A DNA stretch of 64,000 bases, taken from contig AP026544.2 in assembly GCA_026075535.2 (NCBI GenBank), forward strand, positions 1,178,001 through 1,242,000, given 5' to 3'. Source of the DNA: Tricholoma matsutake. Its lineage: Eukaryota > Basidiomycota > Agaricomycetes > Agaricales > Tricholomataceae. A model generated the notes under the pieces. It made no database searches, was not told the DNA's origin, and was given only the letters and a program-made list of their open reading frames with translations. Made by a program: the position numbers and the translations under genes. Shown here in pieces: positions 33,640 through 45,829 of the stretch (position 1 is its first letter; each line of letters opens with the position of its first letter).

Positions 33640-34700
33640 TCCGAGGACATGTTGAGCCACTCGCAGCTGAGGAGCAGCTCGAAAAACTTGGCACAAAAGT
33701 CAAAGAAAAATTTGCAGATGTTTCAAACCGATCCCCCATGTCGATGAAATGCCAGACTCAGTGTGATGTAAAATCAGCTTGAAAGATGCTGGGAAAACAA
33801 TTACCACAAGGAGCTACTCCTGCCCATGTAAATTCCATGAGGCTTTGGGTATCTTAATACAACGGCACTTAGACGCAGGGCGCATCCATCCCTCCTCTTC
33901 TGCCCATGCTTCTCCCACTTTTCTCGTTCTGAAAGTGGACCCTACAGCTGTTGGGTCAATGACTATTGTCAACTCAATGCGAACACTGTCACAGACTCAC
34001 ATCCACTGCCATGTATAGATGACATTCTAGCAGATGCTGGGCATGGCAAGATCTGGAGCAAGCTGGACATGACAGACAGCTTCTTTCACACTAAAATGGA
34101 CCCAGAAAGCATTGGATTGACTGCAGTGACCACTCCACTCAGCCTTTACAAATGGACTGTGATGCCACAAGGACTGCAAAATGCACCACCAGTACACCAA
34201 TGACAGGTGACAGCTGCCTTGCGATGTTTCCTGGGAGTGTTTGCACACATCTACATATTATTATCTGGTCAAACTCTCTAGCAGAGCACACAGAGCACAT
34301 TGAGAAAATTATGACAGCACTACAAGAAGCTCGCCTGTACTGCAACCCTAAAAAATCAAAATTTTATCTAAGTGAATTGATCTTCCTTGGCCACCGCATC
34401 TCTCAGCACAGAATTGAAGCCTGCTCTTCTAAGGTGGACAAAATTCAGAATTGGCCCACACCAAAATCTATGAATGATGTGTGCAGTTTTTTGGGGCTAG
34501 TATGATACATTGCTGCTTTCCTTCCCCACCTTGCAGATCACACTGCGGTGCTCACTCCCTTGACAACAAAAGAGAGTGAAAAGAATTTCCCAACCTGGAC
34601 TGCTAAACACCAAGATGCCTTTGAGGCTATTAAGTTGCTTGTCATAAGCCACGAGTGCTTGACAGTAATTGACTATACTAAACCTGGCACAAATAAGATA
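33640..34700 (+). pseudogene. Gy-A reverse transcriptase remnant
   Basis: Pieces in several frames: FHEALGILIQRHLDAGRIHP, then an INSMRT-like strand, IWSKLDMTDSFFHTKMDPES, and EARLYCNPKKSKFYLSELIF with FLGHRISQ and INNWPTPKS-like thumb segments. Where Y-x-D-D should stand (about 34252-34275) the sequence reads straight from HIY into IIIW-like codons, as if about nine bases were deleted. The catalytic aspartates are therefore missing. Stops are frequent. Confidence 0.75.
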
Positions 34701-35080
34701 TTTGTTACTTGTGATGCTAGCAACTAGAGAACTGGTGCTGTTCTAAGCTGGGGCCCCACTTGGGAAACTGCATGCCTGGTGGTGTTTGACTCAATGCAAC
34801 TGAAAGATGCACAAAAAAACTATCCAGTGCATAAAAAAGAAATGCTAGTGATCGTCTGAGCCCTTAAAAAATGGCAATCCGACCTTCTCGGGTCTCAATT
34901 TCTTGTATATACAGATCATCGAACTCTGGAAAACTTTGATAGCCAAAAAGACCTATCGCAGCAACAAGCATGATGGATGGAACATCTCTCACAGTTCAAC
35001 ATGTCCATTTACTACATCCATGGAGAAGACAACATGGTGGCAGATGCTCTATTCAGACTGCCTGCAGAAACTGCAGATGA
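34700..35080 (+). pseudogene. Gy-A RNase H remnant
   Basis: TCDASN at about 34712 marks the first catalytic aspartate of RNase H. A NYPVHKKEMLVIV segment (34820) and VYTDHRTLENF (34905) follow, in order. Stops break the frame at 34727 and 34858. It would degrade the RNA strand of the replication hybrid if intact. Confidence 0.7.
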
Positions 35081-35165
35081 TGCATCTGAAGACATTGATG
35101 TTGCCGATCCACCCTTGTGATGGGATCACTGGCTGAACCAACCTACCTCTTGCACCGCAATTCTC

Positions 35166-36656
35166 ATGATCTGCGCTGATGAGTCTTTCCTTAATGATGT
35201 CTGCGAAGGATACAAACATGACGAGTTTTGTCAAAAGCTAGGCAATGTCATGAATAGCATGCCAGACATACACATGGTAAATAAACTGTGGTATTTAGGG
35301 GACCACTTGGTGATCCCTAGATATGGTCAGCTGCATGAGGACCTGTTCCGGTTAGCGCATGACTCACCTGGACACTTTGGTGCTGATAAATCATATGCAA
35401 GTATCAGACACTGTTATTATTGGCCTAATATGCAGAGAGACCTTGAAACCACATATGTCCCTGCATGCTCAGACTGCCAGCGTAACAAAAGCAGCAGATC
35501 TAAAGTGAAGGGACCACTGCATCCACTGCCTATCCCTGAAAAACAAGGGGATTTGGTATGCCTAGACTTTGTGGGACCACTCCCCGAGGACGAAAATTTC
35601 CATTGCATTCTGACAATAATGGATAGGCTGGGTTCAGACATCCACCTTATCCCAACATGGACAGATATCTCTGTGCCAAAACGTGTGCTAATCTTCTTCA
35701 ATGAATGGTACTGTGAGAATGGCCTGCCTCTAGAGCTAATTTCGGACTGCGATAAATTATTCATGTCCAAGTTCTGGAAAGCGCTGCACACATTAACCGG
35801 TGTACACCTAAAAATGTCCACAGCTTACCACCCCCAAACTTATGGTGTGAGTGAGCACACAAACAAAACTCTGAATCAATGTATTTGTTTCCATCTCAAG
35901 CATAACCAAAAAGATTGGGTATGCGCATTACCTATCATCCGATTCCACATGATGAACTCAGTGAACAGATCAATGGGATTCTCAGGTTTCCAAATCCAAA
36001 TGGGACAAAGCCCATGGGTTATTCCACCTTTGGTACTGGGGACTATGTCTGACAACACCCCAGAAGAAGCCACTGCATGCACAATCATCAGCCAAATTGA
36101 GACTGATGTAGAAGAGGCAAAAGATGCCTTGATTGGCACTAAGATCATGCAAGCATTTTTTGTGAACAAATCACATGGTCATGAGGACTCATACTTGGTA
36201 GGCAATAGGGTGATGCTGGCAACCCTTCACCGCTGTCAAGAGTTTAAGGCAGGAGACAAATCTAGAGTTTCAAAATTTTTTCCACACTTTGATGGGCCTT
36301 ATTCCATGATAAGGGCATTCCCTGAGACATCATCATACACTCTCCAGCTTCCAAACTCTCCAAATGTATTCCCCACTTTCCATGCCTCCCTACTCAAATG
36401 ACACAATGAAAATGATGCTGATCTTTTCCCTTCACGCGAGCTGGAATGGCCAGGTCCGGTATTGACCGACAATGGCCTAGAGGAATATAACATTGAGAAG
36501 ATCGTTGATGAATGAAAGAGAGGACACGGATATCAATACCTGGTAAGATGGTCAGGATACTCCAAAAGTGATGACCTTTGGCTTCCTCAATGGGAACTCG
36601 AAAACTGCGAGGCGTTAGACCGCTGGAAAGCCTGTAAGGCAGAGGAAACACAGTAG
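35166..36656 (+). pseudogene. Gy-A integrase with chromodomain
   Basis: An open frame of 411 codons (35166-36401). The zinc-binding region has HDSPGHFGADKSYASIRHCYY with ACSDCQRNKS. The core has LVCLDFVGPLP (first Asp), LELISDCDKLFMSKFW (second Asp) and a TYGVSEHTNKTLNQ helix (Glu). A stop at 36400 separates it from a chromodomain with EYNIEKIVDE and GYQYLVRWSGYSKSDDLWLP. The integrase core looks complete apart from the stops, one of which (TGA for CGA) fits CpG decay. Confidence 0.8.
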
Positions 36657-36751
36657 CTTTTTCCCACTGGGTTTTTTAATGCACCTGTTGTTGCTGGTTG
36701 ATGTTGGGTTTGAAGACTACGGCCAGAGACACTTTTCTAACAGTGGGAGGG

Positions 36752-37016
36752 TGTAAGCCTGGCTTACATAATATCATTGACACCTATTTGTACACATCAA
36801 TCCTGGACCTTATGATTACTACTACATACGAGGATTTCCCCATTCTTTCCTTTTTCCCTTCTTGCTTCCCATAAAACTCAGCTTTTGTATTTTCTTCTCA
36901 CTTCTAATAACACGTTGTTGTCTTGTTATTTTGTGTGATTAGCAGTGAGTTCCTCTGTTCTCTCCCTTTCCATCTCTATCTAGTGTTTCCTATCCCAATC
37001 TCAGGTTAGGCTTCCA
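36752..37016 (+). repeat. Gy-A 3' LTR
   Basis: 265 bp, preceded by the purine tract CAGTGGGAGGG. The end is followed by CTCAA, the target duplication, after which the accessory gene resumes. Confidence 0.9.
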
Positions 37017-40000
37017 CTCAAGCGGGTAAAGTCCATGTCTACACCACTCATTGCAACCCCAGCAACTTGAAGCCGTATATTTTGCTCAAGCATCTGGTAA
37101 CAAAGAGTCTTGCTCCTGTTCTCAAGAAACTTGGGAATCAATATTCACCTGTCAAAAGTAAGTATTGCATACTTTCTAAATATCACAGTTCTTCATCAGA
37201 ATTTAGAGCTGAATCAGCGAGTGTTTGTATATTAGGACAATGTGTGGACTGTGAAAGGTCGGTACGATGCTGCCATTGAGGACAATGATGAGATCAATTG
37301 GCCAAGTTTCAATGAGCAGTTCATGTTCAAACTCCTCATTGTAAGTTGAGGTGTTTTATGCTCTTCACATGTTCTTAGAAACAAGCCAGACATCAGACCT
37401 TGCACGCAGTCTCCATGTGCCTGTTGGGGATGCACCAGGATCTGCTTCAACACCTGGCCCACCTCCATATTCTGCTCGTTCCATGGCCTCTTCTCAATCA
37501 TCTTTTAAGGAAGAACTCATATCTTTTCTCTGTATTCTGACTCATTTAACTGGCACTGGTGAGGTTTCACTCCAAATTGCATATCAGAAATACAAGGCAT
37601 TTCTCATTGCATTTATACATACAATGAGATGACCTCTGCAGGTACTTGGACCATCAAACGACCAACCAGAACCGATATCATCTCTTTGTTTGTCTCAAAA
37701 TCTTTTTTCATTCACATTACAAGCGCTATTTTTCAAAAGTTGCAGAGTATGAGGAAATGGTGGCATGGTTGGATGAAAAGGAGGATCAGCTTAGTGATGT
37801 AGAGGTGTGGGGAGTTGGAAAGGCAGTTTATACATTTACTGATTTGGCTGTTTGGCTTGAGAATGGAGGACATTTGGAGGGGGAGGGGGACTGTGAGTAT
37901 GAGGATGGAAATGGGAGGAAAGTAGGAAAGGGGAAGGGGAAGGGGGAGGGGAAGGGGAAAGAGAGAGAGAAAGAAAAAGTGAAGGAAAAGGAAAAGGAAA
38001 AAGTGAAGGAAAAAGTGAAGGACAAGGGAAAAGGAAAGAGTAAGGATAAGAAGAAGAAGGTTGGGAAATCCCTGTAAGCAGGTTAGCTGTGAAATTTATG
38101 AGTGCTTTGTTATAATGTACTTCTAGTGCTGGATTGCTTATGTGGATATTCATTATCCTCCTTGCAATATTTTCAAGATTGTCAAGATGATGCTGGGTTT
38201 AGCAATGCTTCCCATAACTCAAGCCTCTCCCATTGGAAGTCCATTCCCCAATATTCCATTCAAGACATTTTCACAATTCATCACACAAAACTTCAGCTCC
38301 AAAATAACTTTATCAACTGTTCTGATGGTGTTTTTTTCCTTGACAGAAAATCCTGATCTGTTGAATTTGCATGCACTGCAGCAATATGTCAAGTGCCAGG
38401 GAGAAAATCGGACTCAGACTTCAGGATGGATAAAAGGTCTAGCCCGAGCCATAGAAAAAAAGGGAAAACAGCCTTTGAAGATGAAGAATGTGAATAAAGA
38501 GGTGAGTGAAGAGGAGGAGGCTACTGCATTGGGTTTGAAACTGGATTCCCTTGCCAAGCTTTTGGACCTGCATCCTTATGATGGAAATGGGAGCTTTCAA
38601 GGCAAATTACAGCCAATCTCTGATGAACTTATCTGACCAGCATATGTCATTTGTCCTGATGTGATGGAATGTCAAACACTTGAATGCAGGTCACGATTGC
38701 TGCTTCAAAACACTCCAACATGAGATGTACCACATGTTACACTCATCTGCAACAATGTGGTATATGGGAATGTTCCAGTTTTGACAGGGCAATGTTCCAT
38801 GTGCAAAACCAAAAATATGGCAGATCATGAGTGAGCAGTTGAAAATCAGGTGGAAAGGAGATTCAGTCAATTATATCTGAATTCTGCAAAATATCTCAAG
38901 ATTGGACAGGCTTTATGGGTTGATCAGTTGTTTTCCCATGGTGTTTTGAATGGGATATATGACTTCCATGCATATGCTGCAGCATATACAGCATATTGGA
39001 ATCACACCTTTGGAAAAAATCAGCTGGTTCTTTCACAAGTTACACGGCGTCAAGTTTGGCATGCATTTGTTCAGGAATCAATTTGTTTAATTGCTGCTTT
39101 ATCAGAGGTGGATCTGGTACTCCAGGATGGGCTAGCAATTGATGAGGTCACAAAGGAAGCCTTTGCTATCCTGGGAGCCAATGGCATTATTAGGATTGCA
39201 GAAGGGCATACATGCTCAGAATGCACACATGAATACAAATCAACAGCTGATGTCATTCCTGGTTCTGATCCATTAGCAACTACTGGATTGGATGACAGAG
39301 TTCCACAAGGCCCTATTGCTGTTGGTGATGTCCAACATGCTCAAACACCATCAGATAACAGAGATTCTTCAGTTGGGGATCATGATATGCAGGTTGACAA
39401 AGGGGTTGTCCAATTAGTGGTCCTTGATGGTATAGTAACAAACCCCTCAGTATGCTGCAAATATTCTTCCTCCACTGATGTGAACATCCCAGGACTGTGC
39501 TTATGGAGATTGCACTGATGAACTAGTGAATGCTCGTGGTGGTGTATTTTGTGCTCTGCATGAGCAGGAGCAGGGTGCAAAATGCTGTGTTGGGGGATGT
39601 TCAAATTCCAAGGTTCATGGAACACAGGCATGTGTACAACACCAAGCAGATTGGACCAGATATAAGAGCAGTTCTGCTCACCAAAGGGTATCAGGATTTC
39701 AAAGAATGTTGTGGAGGCCTGGGGAAAGTTTACCATGGAAGGTAGCTGCAGAACCAAATAGACAATGCCATGATGAGGAGATGCCAGAAGTCCAGCTATC
39801 AAATTACTTCACACCCCACCAGTTTTATTGTGTGGAAACTATTTGTGCTCCATGTGGAGTAGTTATTGCATGGGCAAAGTTTGCAAATGCAGAATCTCCA
39901 TCCAATATTTTGCATTTCTTGGAAACTGTATACCCTACTGAGGAATCCCAGCTGGCCTACATTTGCATTGACAAAGCTTGTCTGGTGCTCCGCCACAGTA

Positions 40001-40026
40001 TTACCAATAACAGCTGGAACACATGG

Positions 40027-40425
40027 TGTTAGGGTGACACCCACTATCTGCTAGCTAAGACCATGTGGGTTCTCTCTACAAGAAGGGGGCGGGATCCACG
40101 CGCGTGATGGGGAATTGATGGTTTTGATGCGAGGGGTTATTAATAGGTAAGTTTGTTGAGATAGGCCTTTCACACTGAAAACATAGGTGGAATACCTAAG
40201 AGAACACAACTGGGGTCCCCTAGGCATATATTTAGGGTTTATATACTATGTTACATATATTGTACATTGTTGTTACCGATGCACTCGTACATGCACGTAC
40301 ATTTTGATGCGTGCGAAATAAACTCTCACGCAATCAAAATGTAGCGTCATTTGGCATCATGTAGCATAATTCGACATAATAAAATAAAATGAAAGTTTAT
40401 TAGGTAATGGGGTGGTTTCCTAACA
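40027..40425 (-). repeat. Gy-B 3' LTR
   Basis: 399 bp, TGTTAGGGTGACACC...TTTCCTAACA, abutting the purine-rich tract on its internal side. It differs from the 5' LTR mainly where one copy has CG and the other TG or CA. Confidence 0.92.
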
Positions 40426-40436
40426 TTACCCCCCTT

Positions 40437-40664
40437 TTATGCCTCGACTTCCAGGCGAGAAAATATTATGTTTGTCCCCTCTGTGAAATTTTGGTAAGGC
40501 TGGAATTTCATCCCCTCATACACCATTCTCGCAATGCAATGCGGAGCATTTGGATTATGTTTAAAGAATTGGGCGATCACATTACGTGCTCGCTTACAAT
40601 TCTCTTTGGGTTCCCATGAATTATTTTTGTTGGTATAGTTTTTCCACTTTATTAAGAACTCCAA
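40437..40664 (-). CDS. Gy-B chromodomain segment
   Basis: The reverse frame has EFLIKWKNYTNKNNSWEPKE and a basic C-terminal tail, near-identical to 28280-28507 in Gy-C. It was probably translated as the end of the polyprotein, but a stop or shift between 40670 and 40930 separates it from the integrase core. Confidence 0.75.
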   Translation of the reverse strand: MEFLIKWKNYTNKNNSWEPKENCKRARNVIAQFFKHNPNAPHCIARMVYEGMKFQPYQNFTEGTNIIFSRLEVEA

Positions 40665-40939
40665 TTTGTTCCGTCAAAGATGTGAGTCTAGAATTTCTTC
40701 AACTATGTATTCTGGAGCACCTTCTACTATTATCGGAGGTTGCGGAGTAGTTTGTTGGCCAGGAATAGTGGGTGGATGGTAAGGGCATAGGCGGGATACA
40801 TTAATCTCAGGATCAATCTTAAATGATCAGGGTAATTTTAGCACTACCGCATTAGGCAAGATCACTTTAGAGATCGCATATGGGCCAACTTGTTTCTCCA
40901 TAAGTTTCTTCAAAGGTCATGGAATATTCAGGTCCTTGG

Positions 40940-42298
40940 TCATACCAAGTCACCAACTTTGTACTCTGGAGCGCATGCTCGAGTATGATCCGCGTGTCGC
41001 ATCATGTCATCATGTGCTTTCTTCAATGCCGCTGCTGCTTCCTCTTGTACCTTTTGCATCTTAGATACAAAATCTTCTACCGACTGTACTTTGACTTCTC
41101 TTCTGGGTTCTACTCCCATGCGAGGATGATATCCATAATTCGCGAAAAAGGGTGACATACAAGTAGCCAAATGGAATTTGTTATTGTGGGAAAATTTGGC
41201 AATTGCCAACCATTCGGGCCAGTCGGTTTGTCGGTAGTTGACAAACATACGTAGGTACTGCTCCAACTCCTGATTCATTCTCTCTGTCTGCCCATCAGTC
41301 TGCAGGTGATATGCCGTAGATAATTTAGTTTGAATTCCCAATATGTTGTTTAGTTCTCGCATAAATGCGGAAGCAAATTGTGGTCCACGATTGGAGATAA
41401 TGGTATTGGGTAACCCATGTAACCGCCATACCTGATTTAGATAGAGGTGCGCCAAGCCCAATGATGAGGTTTCTGTAGTAGTAGGAATAATATGGACCTC
41501 CTTTGTAAAGGGGTCACATACTATGAATATTGCATCGTACCCTTGAGCCTCGGGTAATCCAGTAATAAAATCCACAGATATATCTCACCACGGCGCTTTA
41601 GGTATAGGGTTCAGCATTAATTTTCCTGCAGGTTTCTCTGGAAATTTCTTCCCCCTCATGCACGTATCACATCCATCCACATACCCCAACACATACTTCA
41701 AAATTCCGGGCCACCAATAATTTCTCATTACTAATTCCAACGTCTTCCATCTTCCTGGTTGTCCAGCAATCGGTGTATTGTGATGTAACTGGACAATCTC
41801 CCTTCGCAAATCCTGATCCTTCAGTACATACACTTTTCCTCGAAACAACACCAACCCTTGTTCCTCAGCCCATTCATCTCCTTTGATATTACCTTTCTTC
41901 TCTCCCTTCAGAGCTTTCATGGCTTCCACTACTTCATCGTCCATTTCCGAACATTGTCTAATTTTAGACAACATTTCTGTTTCTGAGCTATCTATTAATA
42001 GATGCCCTTGACGCATAGTGCAAATGTGAAAGTATTCAGGTTTGAGTAAGGTAACATTTTTATTGTCCTCCTCCACCCCCCTTTTATGATCAATACGTCT
42101 GGATAATGCATCTGCTTTCCTCATTAAGCTTCCCGCTTTATGGACCAAGTGAAAGTTGAAATGCGATAGGAATAGTGCCCAATGCGCTTGCCGGTGATTA
42201 AGCTTTTTAGCAGACATGAAGTATTGCAGATTTTGATGATCTGTCCAGATCTCAATCTGATGCATACATCCCTCCAAATAATGCCTCCACACCTCCAA
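40940..42298 (-). pseudogene. Gy-B RNase H and integrase
   Basis: 42298-41585 holds the RNase H end (IEIWTDHQNLQYFMSAKKLN and KADALSRRIDH) and the integrase zinc region (LHHNTPIAGQPGRWKTLELV, then CDTCMRGKKF). One stop at about 41584 separates it from the core, 41575-40940: VDFITGLPEAQGYDAIFIVC (first Asp), TIISNRGPQFAS, where the second catalytic Asp is Asn, and [19 protein letters not shown] (Glu). The Asp-to-Asn change, absent from Gy-C (ISDRRPQF), would by itself disable strand transfer. Confidence 0.8.
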
Positions 42299-42388
42299 TG
42301 CTCATATTATCCCCAACATCTCTTTGTCATGCACATCATAATTCCTCTCCACATCATTCAACCCTTTTGACAAGTATGCACAAGGATG

Positions 42389-43717
42389 CTATTTGTCATC
42401 TTCGCACAGCATTGATAATACTGCTCCAGTAGCAAAATTGGATGCATCAGATTCCACTCGCAAAGGGCATGTGAAATCTACTGGGGCTAATATTGGTCCC
42501 TCCACAAACTTTCTCTTCAACTCCTCAAACGCTGTCTGCTGCTGCTCTCCCCACCTCCATACTACTCCCTTTTGCATAAGGTTATGTAAAGGTGCGGCAA
42601 TTTTAGAAAAATTGTGCACAAAGCGACGATAATAATTTGCGAGTCCCAAGAAGGCTTGAACCTCCTTGACATGGGTGGGCGCAGGCCAATCTGTGATTGC
42701 CTGTACCTTGATCAGATCCATTTTGATTCCATCAGGGCCAATCAATAATCCTAGGAACTCAATCTCGCTTGCCCCCAACACACACTTCTCTGGTTTCAAA
42801 AATAGATTGTTCTCCGCCAACCTCCGTAACACCTCCTGCACTATTGCCTCATGATTCTCTTCATCCTCCGTGAATATCAGAATGTCGTCAATAAATATTA
42901 TTACCATGCCTTTGTCTATTATGTCCTTGAAAATATTGTTCATCATATTTTGAAAGGTCAGGGGACTATTAGTCATCCCAAAAAACATGACAAGCGGCTC
43001 GAAGGATCCTCGACACGTGGCAAATGCAGCCTTCCACTCATCTCCTTTCTTTATTTGTACATTGTTGTATCCCCATCGTAAATCCAATTTTGTAAAGACC
43101 TTGGCTTTTCCCACCTTGTCAATTATTTCTGAGATCAACGGCAGGGGGTACGCATTCTTCACTGTCCACTCATTCAGATACCTATAATCGGTACACATCC
43201 TCTTCCTTTGGTCTTTTTTGGGCATGAAGAATATTGGTGACGTCTGCGGTGATTTTGAAGGTCATATGTATCCTTTGTGCAATTGCTCATTCAGGAACAC
43301 ATCCACTTCTTCTTGTTCCATTGGAGATAATGGATATACCTTCGACTTCTTTGGCACAAACCCTGGCTTCATCTCAATCGCATGATCCCATGGCTTCCGC
43401 ACCGGCATTTGCTCAGACTCCTTCTTTTGGAACACTGACAAATGTTCATGATACACTTTTGGCACCCATTCCTCCACTGGCTTCTCCACCTTCACGATAT
43501 TCTTGTCCCACGACTGTCCTCCACAAACTGCTCTAAAGGTTTGCTTCAGCTCTTCTTTCTCGATCATGATCAGAACTTCCCCATTTGGCATTTCCTCATC
43601 CTCCACTTCCTCCATTGTAACAGAATACTTTCTTGGACATTCTTTCTCTTTCTTTTTCCTTTTTTCCTTCTTCATCTTCCTCCCATACACATTACATTCC
43701 TTAGGACAAGAAGTCAT
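42389..43717 (-). pseudogene. Gy-B reverse transcriptase
   Basis: 43717-43262 encodes the linker ending NEQLHKGYI and 43225-42389 the polymerase. Motifs in order are [77 protein letters not shown] (the catalytic F-x-D-D) and LGLANYYRRFVHNFSKIAAP. The connection to RNase H is LRVESDASNFATGAVLS. A short break near 43240 is the only obvious lesion. Confidence 0.85.
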
Positions 43718-43723
43718 TTGTAC

Positions 43724-44254
43724 TTACCCAGTTTTCCAATCAATTTCAGGATTATGCTTCTGTAACCATGGACATCCTATTATTAGATTGGTTTTCCCAA
43801 GATCACACACTTCGAATACGGCTCGCTCCTGATGCTCCTGATACTTTAGTACGATAGTCACCTCCTCCTTGATAGTTCCTCCACGATTGACTGTTCCGTC
43901 AATATTGTACACCATTATAGGTTGCACCAGCTTGCATGTATTAATACCATTTCCGGTAATTAAGGATCGATTAATAAATAATCCTGTAGCACCACTGTCA
44001 AGCAACGCTTCCACATCAATAGCTGCATGCGTGTCCACTGTCTTCAGTCCCACAGTCAAGGTGATTTTGGGTTCTATTTGCGCAGAGAGAATAAAGAATT
44101 TAGGGGTTTTCGGAAATGACATGTGACAATTTTCTTTGTCACGTGATTTGCAACAGTTGTACTCCTCCTCAATTTCCTTTTCTGATTTACTCTGGGTTTC
44201 CTCGGATACTAATACATTGTAACGATTCTGGGTCACCAATGGGGAAACCTTCAC
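43724..44254 (-). CDS. Gy-B aspartic protease region
   Basis: The open frame includes AIDVEALLDSGATGLFINRS, with the D-S-G active site, and GKTNLIIGCPWLQKHNPEID, the family-typical strand after the flap. It would cleave the Gag-Pol precursor. It lies between the Gag zinc knuckle and the RT linker. Confidence 0.8.
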   Translation of the reverse strand: MKVSPLVTQNRYNVLVSEETQSKSEKEIEEEYNCCKSRDKENCHMSFPKTPKFFILSAQIEPKITLTVGLKTVDTHAAIDVEALLDSGATGLFINRSLITGNGINTCKLVQPIMVYNIDGTVNRGGTIKEEVTIVLKYQEHQERAVFEVCDLGKTNLIIGCPWLQKHNPEIDWKTG

Positions 44255-44349
44255 TGGGACTCTTCCACAAAATTCTCATGCTTGCCCTGCTCCTGCTTCA
44301 CTTCCTCAATTGTAGCTCCCCTGATCTTTCTCTTCTGCTTGCAATTCTT

Positions 44350-45344
44350 AGAAATGTGTCCTAAGTGCCCACAGTTAAAACATTTAAGTGGGGCTCATCT
44401 CCCCACTTGATCAACCTCCATTGCCTCTGCTGGTGCTGCTGACTCCATAACTATAGGTGTCACTGCCATGGCCAGTGGCTGTGCCCTCGGAGCTTGCACC
44501 TGAGGAGCCTTTCCTTTCTCGGACTTTCCTCCTGATGACTTTCCAAATTTACTACTTCCGTACATCAACTTTGACTCCGCCTGTTCCTGCCGATATTGCC
44601 AGTCAAGGCGCATTGCCCAATTATACCACTTGTCCAACTTCTCTGGCATAGAAGGTAGTCGGTAGATAGACTTGAATAAAGAGGGATTTAATCCTGCTTT
44701 CAAAAACTCTACCAATGTGGCTTCTCCCATATCCGTTTGCAAAGCTTCTGCTTTGAACTGCAAAATAAATTCATCCGCCGTTAAGGAACCTTGGCGCATG
44801 GTCTTTAATTTAGCATTGGCTGTCGCCTTTGGATTAGGGTCTCCAAACTGTGCCTCCAATCTCTCCAGAAATTCCTTGAAGGTTGCAGATGGTTTATTTC
44901 CCGCAGCAATTTGATTAATAGCCTTGTTTCTCCAGAACTGTGCTTTCCCCCCCTGAATGAGAGAGCAAACATAATCCTAGACTCGGCTGTACAAAACTCT
45001 GGCTTCCTCCCATGGATATACAATACTATAGAGCTGATGAAGGATTTTGTATTCTCCATGGTACCGTCAAAGATTTGCAGGGGCGCATACTTAGGTAAGC
45101 GCGCTTTTCCATTTCCGGGTTTCTCCACCGTCTCATCCTCCTGCGATATCCACTCCACCATCTCCTGCATCTCATCATCTCTTTCTCCTATCATCTCTGG
45201 CTGTAGTTCCGCTTGTCTGGGCTGTGATGCTGCCAATACTGACACTAATTGCGACATTTGTGCTGTGAGCACATCAATTTTTGCCTCTAGTGCTGGTATG
45301 GGAACAGGATTAGGACCAGGATTAGAAGTTGAAGGTTTGGACAT
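44350..45344 (-). pseudogene. Gy-B Gag
   Basis: Starts at 45344 (MSKPSTSNPGPNPVPIP). A coiled-coil ALEAKIDVLTAQMSQLVSVL is followed by an acidic stretch and the capsid-like YAPLQIFDGTMENTKSFISS. A frameshift in a C run near 44955 is followed by the second frame, 44859-44395 (MRQGSLTADEFILQFKAEAL). After one stop comes a classic zinc knuckle, CFNCGHLGHISKNC (about 44385-44344). One frameshift and one stop keep it from being intact. Confidence 0.8.
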
Positions 45345-45829
45345 AATTGTAGAATCTGTGATGAATCACTTCTTTGACAATTCAAAATTTTTCTTCGAGA
45401 CCTCTCCAAACGTCTACGGGTCACGTGATAAGGTTCATCGAGGTTCGTCAATGGTTCGTCATTCGTCGGGCGCCTATTTTGACACTTCGGATCAACAACC
45501 CTTCCAATAGTGCCTGATCTCGGAGATATCACTGAATTCGGCTTGTAACTAAAATAGTCGTCCGAATAGAGTGATGTAAATTGTAACTAAACCAGATCCG
45601 ATCGGTTGTCTGGTTGCAGCTGTCCTAATGACGAGCGCTGCCTCTCGATCACTGGTAGTCGCAATGTAAGGCGAGGCCTGGCGTTGGCTTACAAAAGAAA
45701 AGGTAGATTACGTATATACAAGTACTTCCGGCTTGTGCCAAAAGGATGAGTAATCGGATGTGGTGCGGTGAAACAATGACGTATGCGCAAGTAAGAGAAG
45801 GCACACTGATATGGGAAGTTGTGTTCTTC
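45345..45829 (-). other. Gy-B untranslated leader
   Basis: Between the 5' LTR and the Gag start. No open frame of note. A copy of the same leader (58088-58444) follows the Gy-C Gag start. No canonical tRNA primer-binding site was recognised next to the LTR. Confidence 0.6.

Larger units (their letters stand above)
31088..37016 (+). mobile_element. Gy-A: Ty3/gypsy chromovirus
   Basis: 5929 bp between CTCAA duplications (31083-31087 and 37017-37021). The LTRs (31088-31352 and 36752-37016) are both 265 bp, begin TGTAAGCC, end CTTCCA and differ at about eight sites, so the insertion is fairly recent. The order gag, protease, RT, RNase H, integrase, chromodomain is complete. Stops and small deletions disable pol. 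Confidence 0.9.
29328..38077 (+). pseudogene. KDZ-3 accessory gene with long disordered repeats, split by Gy-A
   Basis: Exon 1 begins at ATG 29328 (MPATQKSNTKTRSG) and ends in a Lys/Gly run before GTAAGT (29533). Later exons encode a long acidic Asn/Asp/Gly-rich region (29714-30306) with tandem 24-bp units (NNGQEDEC), then a segment ending ELEGSQIPQ at 31087. Removing Gy-A joins this in frame to AGKVHVYTTHCNPS at 37022. Downstream are LVTKSLAPVLKKLGNQY, EDNDEINWPSFNEQFMFKLL, VAEYEEMVAWLDEKEDQLSD and a Lys/Glu-rich tail ending at 38077. No family is recognised. Its place 5' of the transposase suggests an accessory or DNA-binding role, which is inference. Confidence 0.55.

Noticed and set aside
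37828..38153. Ser/Phe/Pro-rich reverse frames
   Set aside because: Antisense of the Lys/Glu-rich tail of the accessory gene.
43442..43832. Forward frames of over 100 codons opposite Gy-B pol
   Set aside because: Phe/Ser/Leu-rich antisense shadows of the protease-RT linker.
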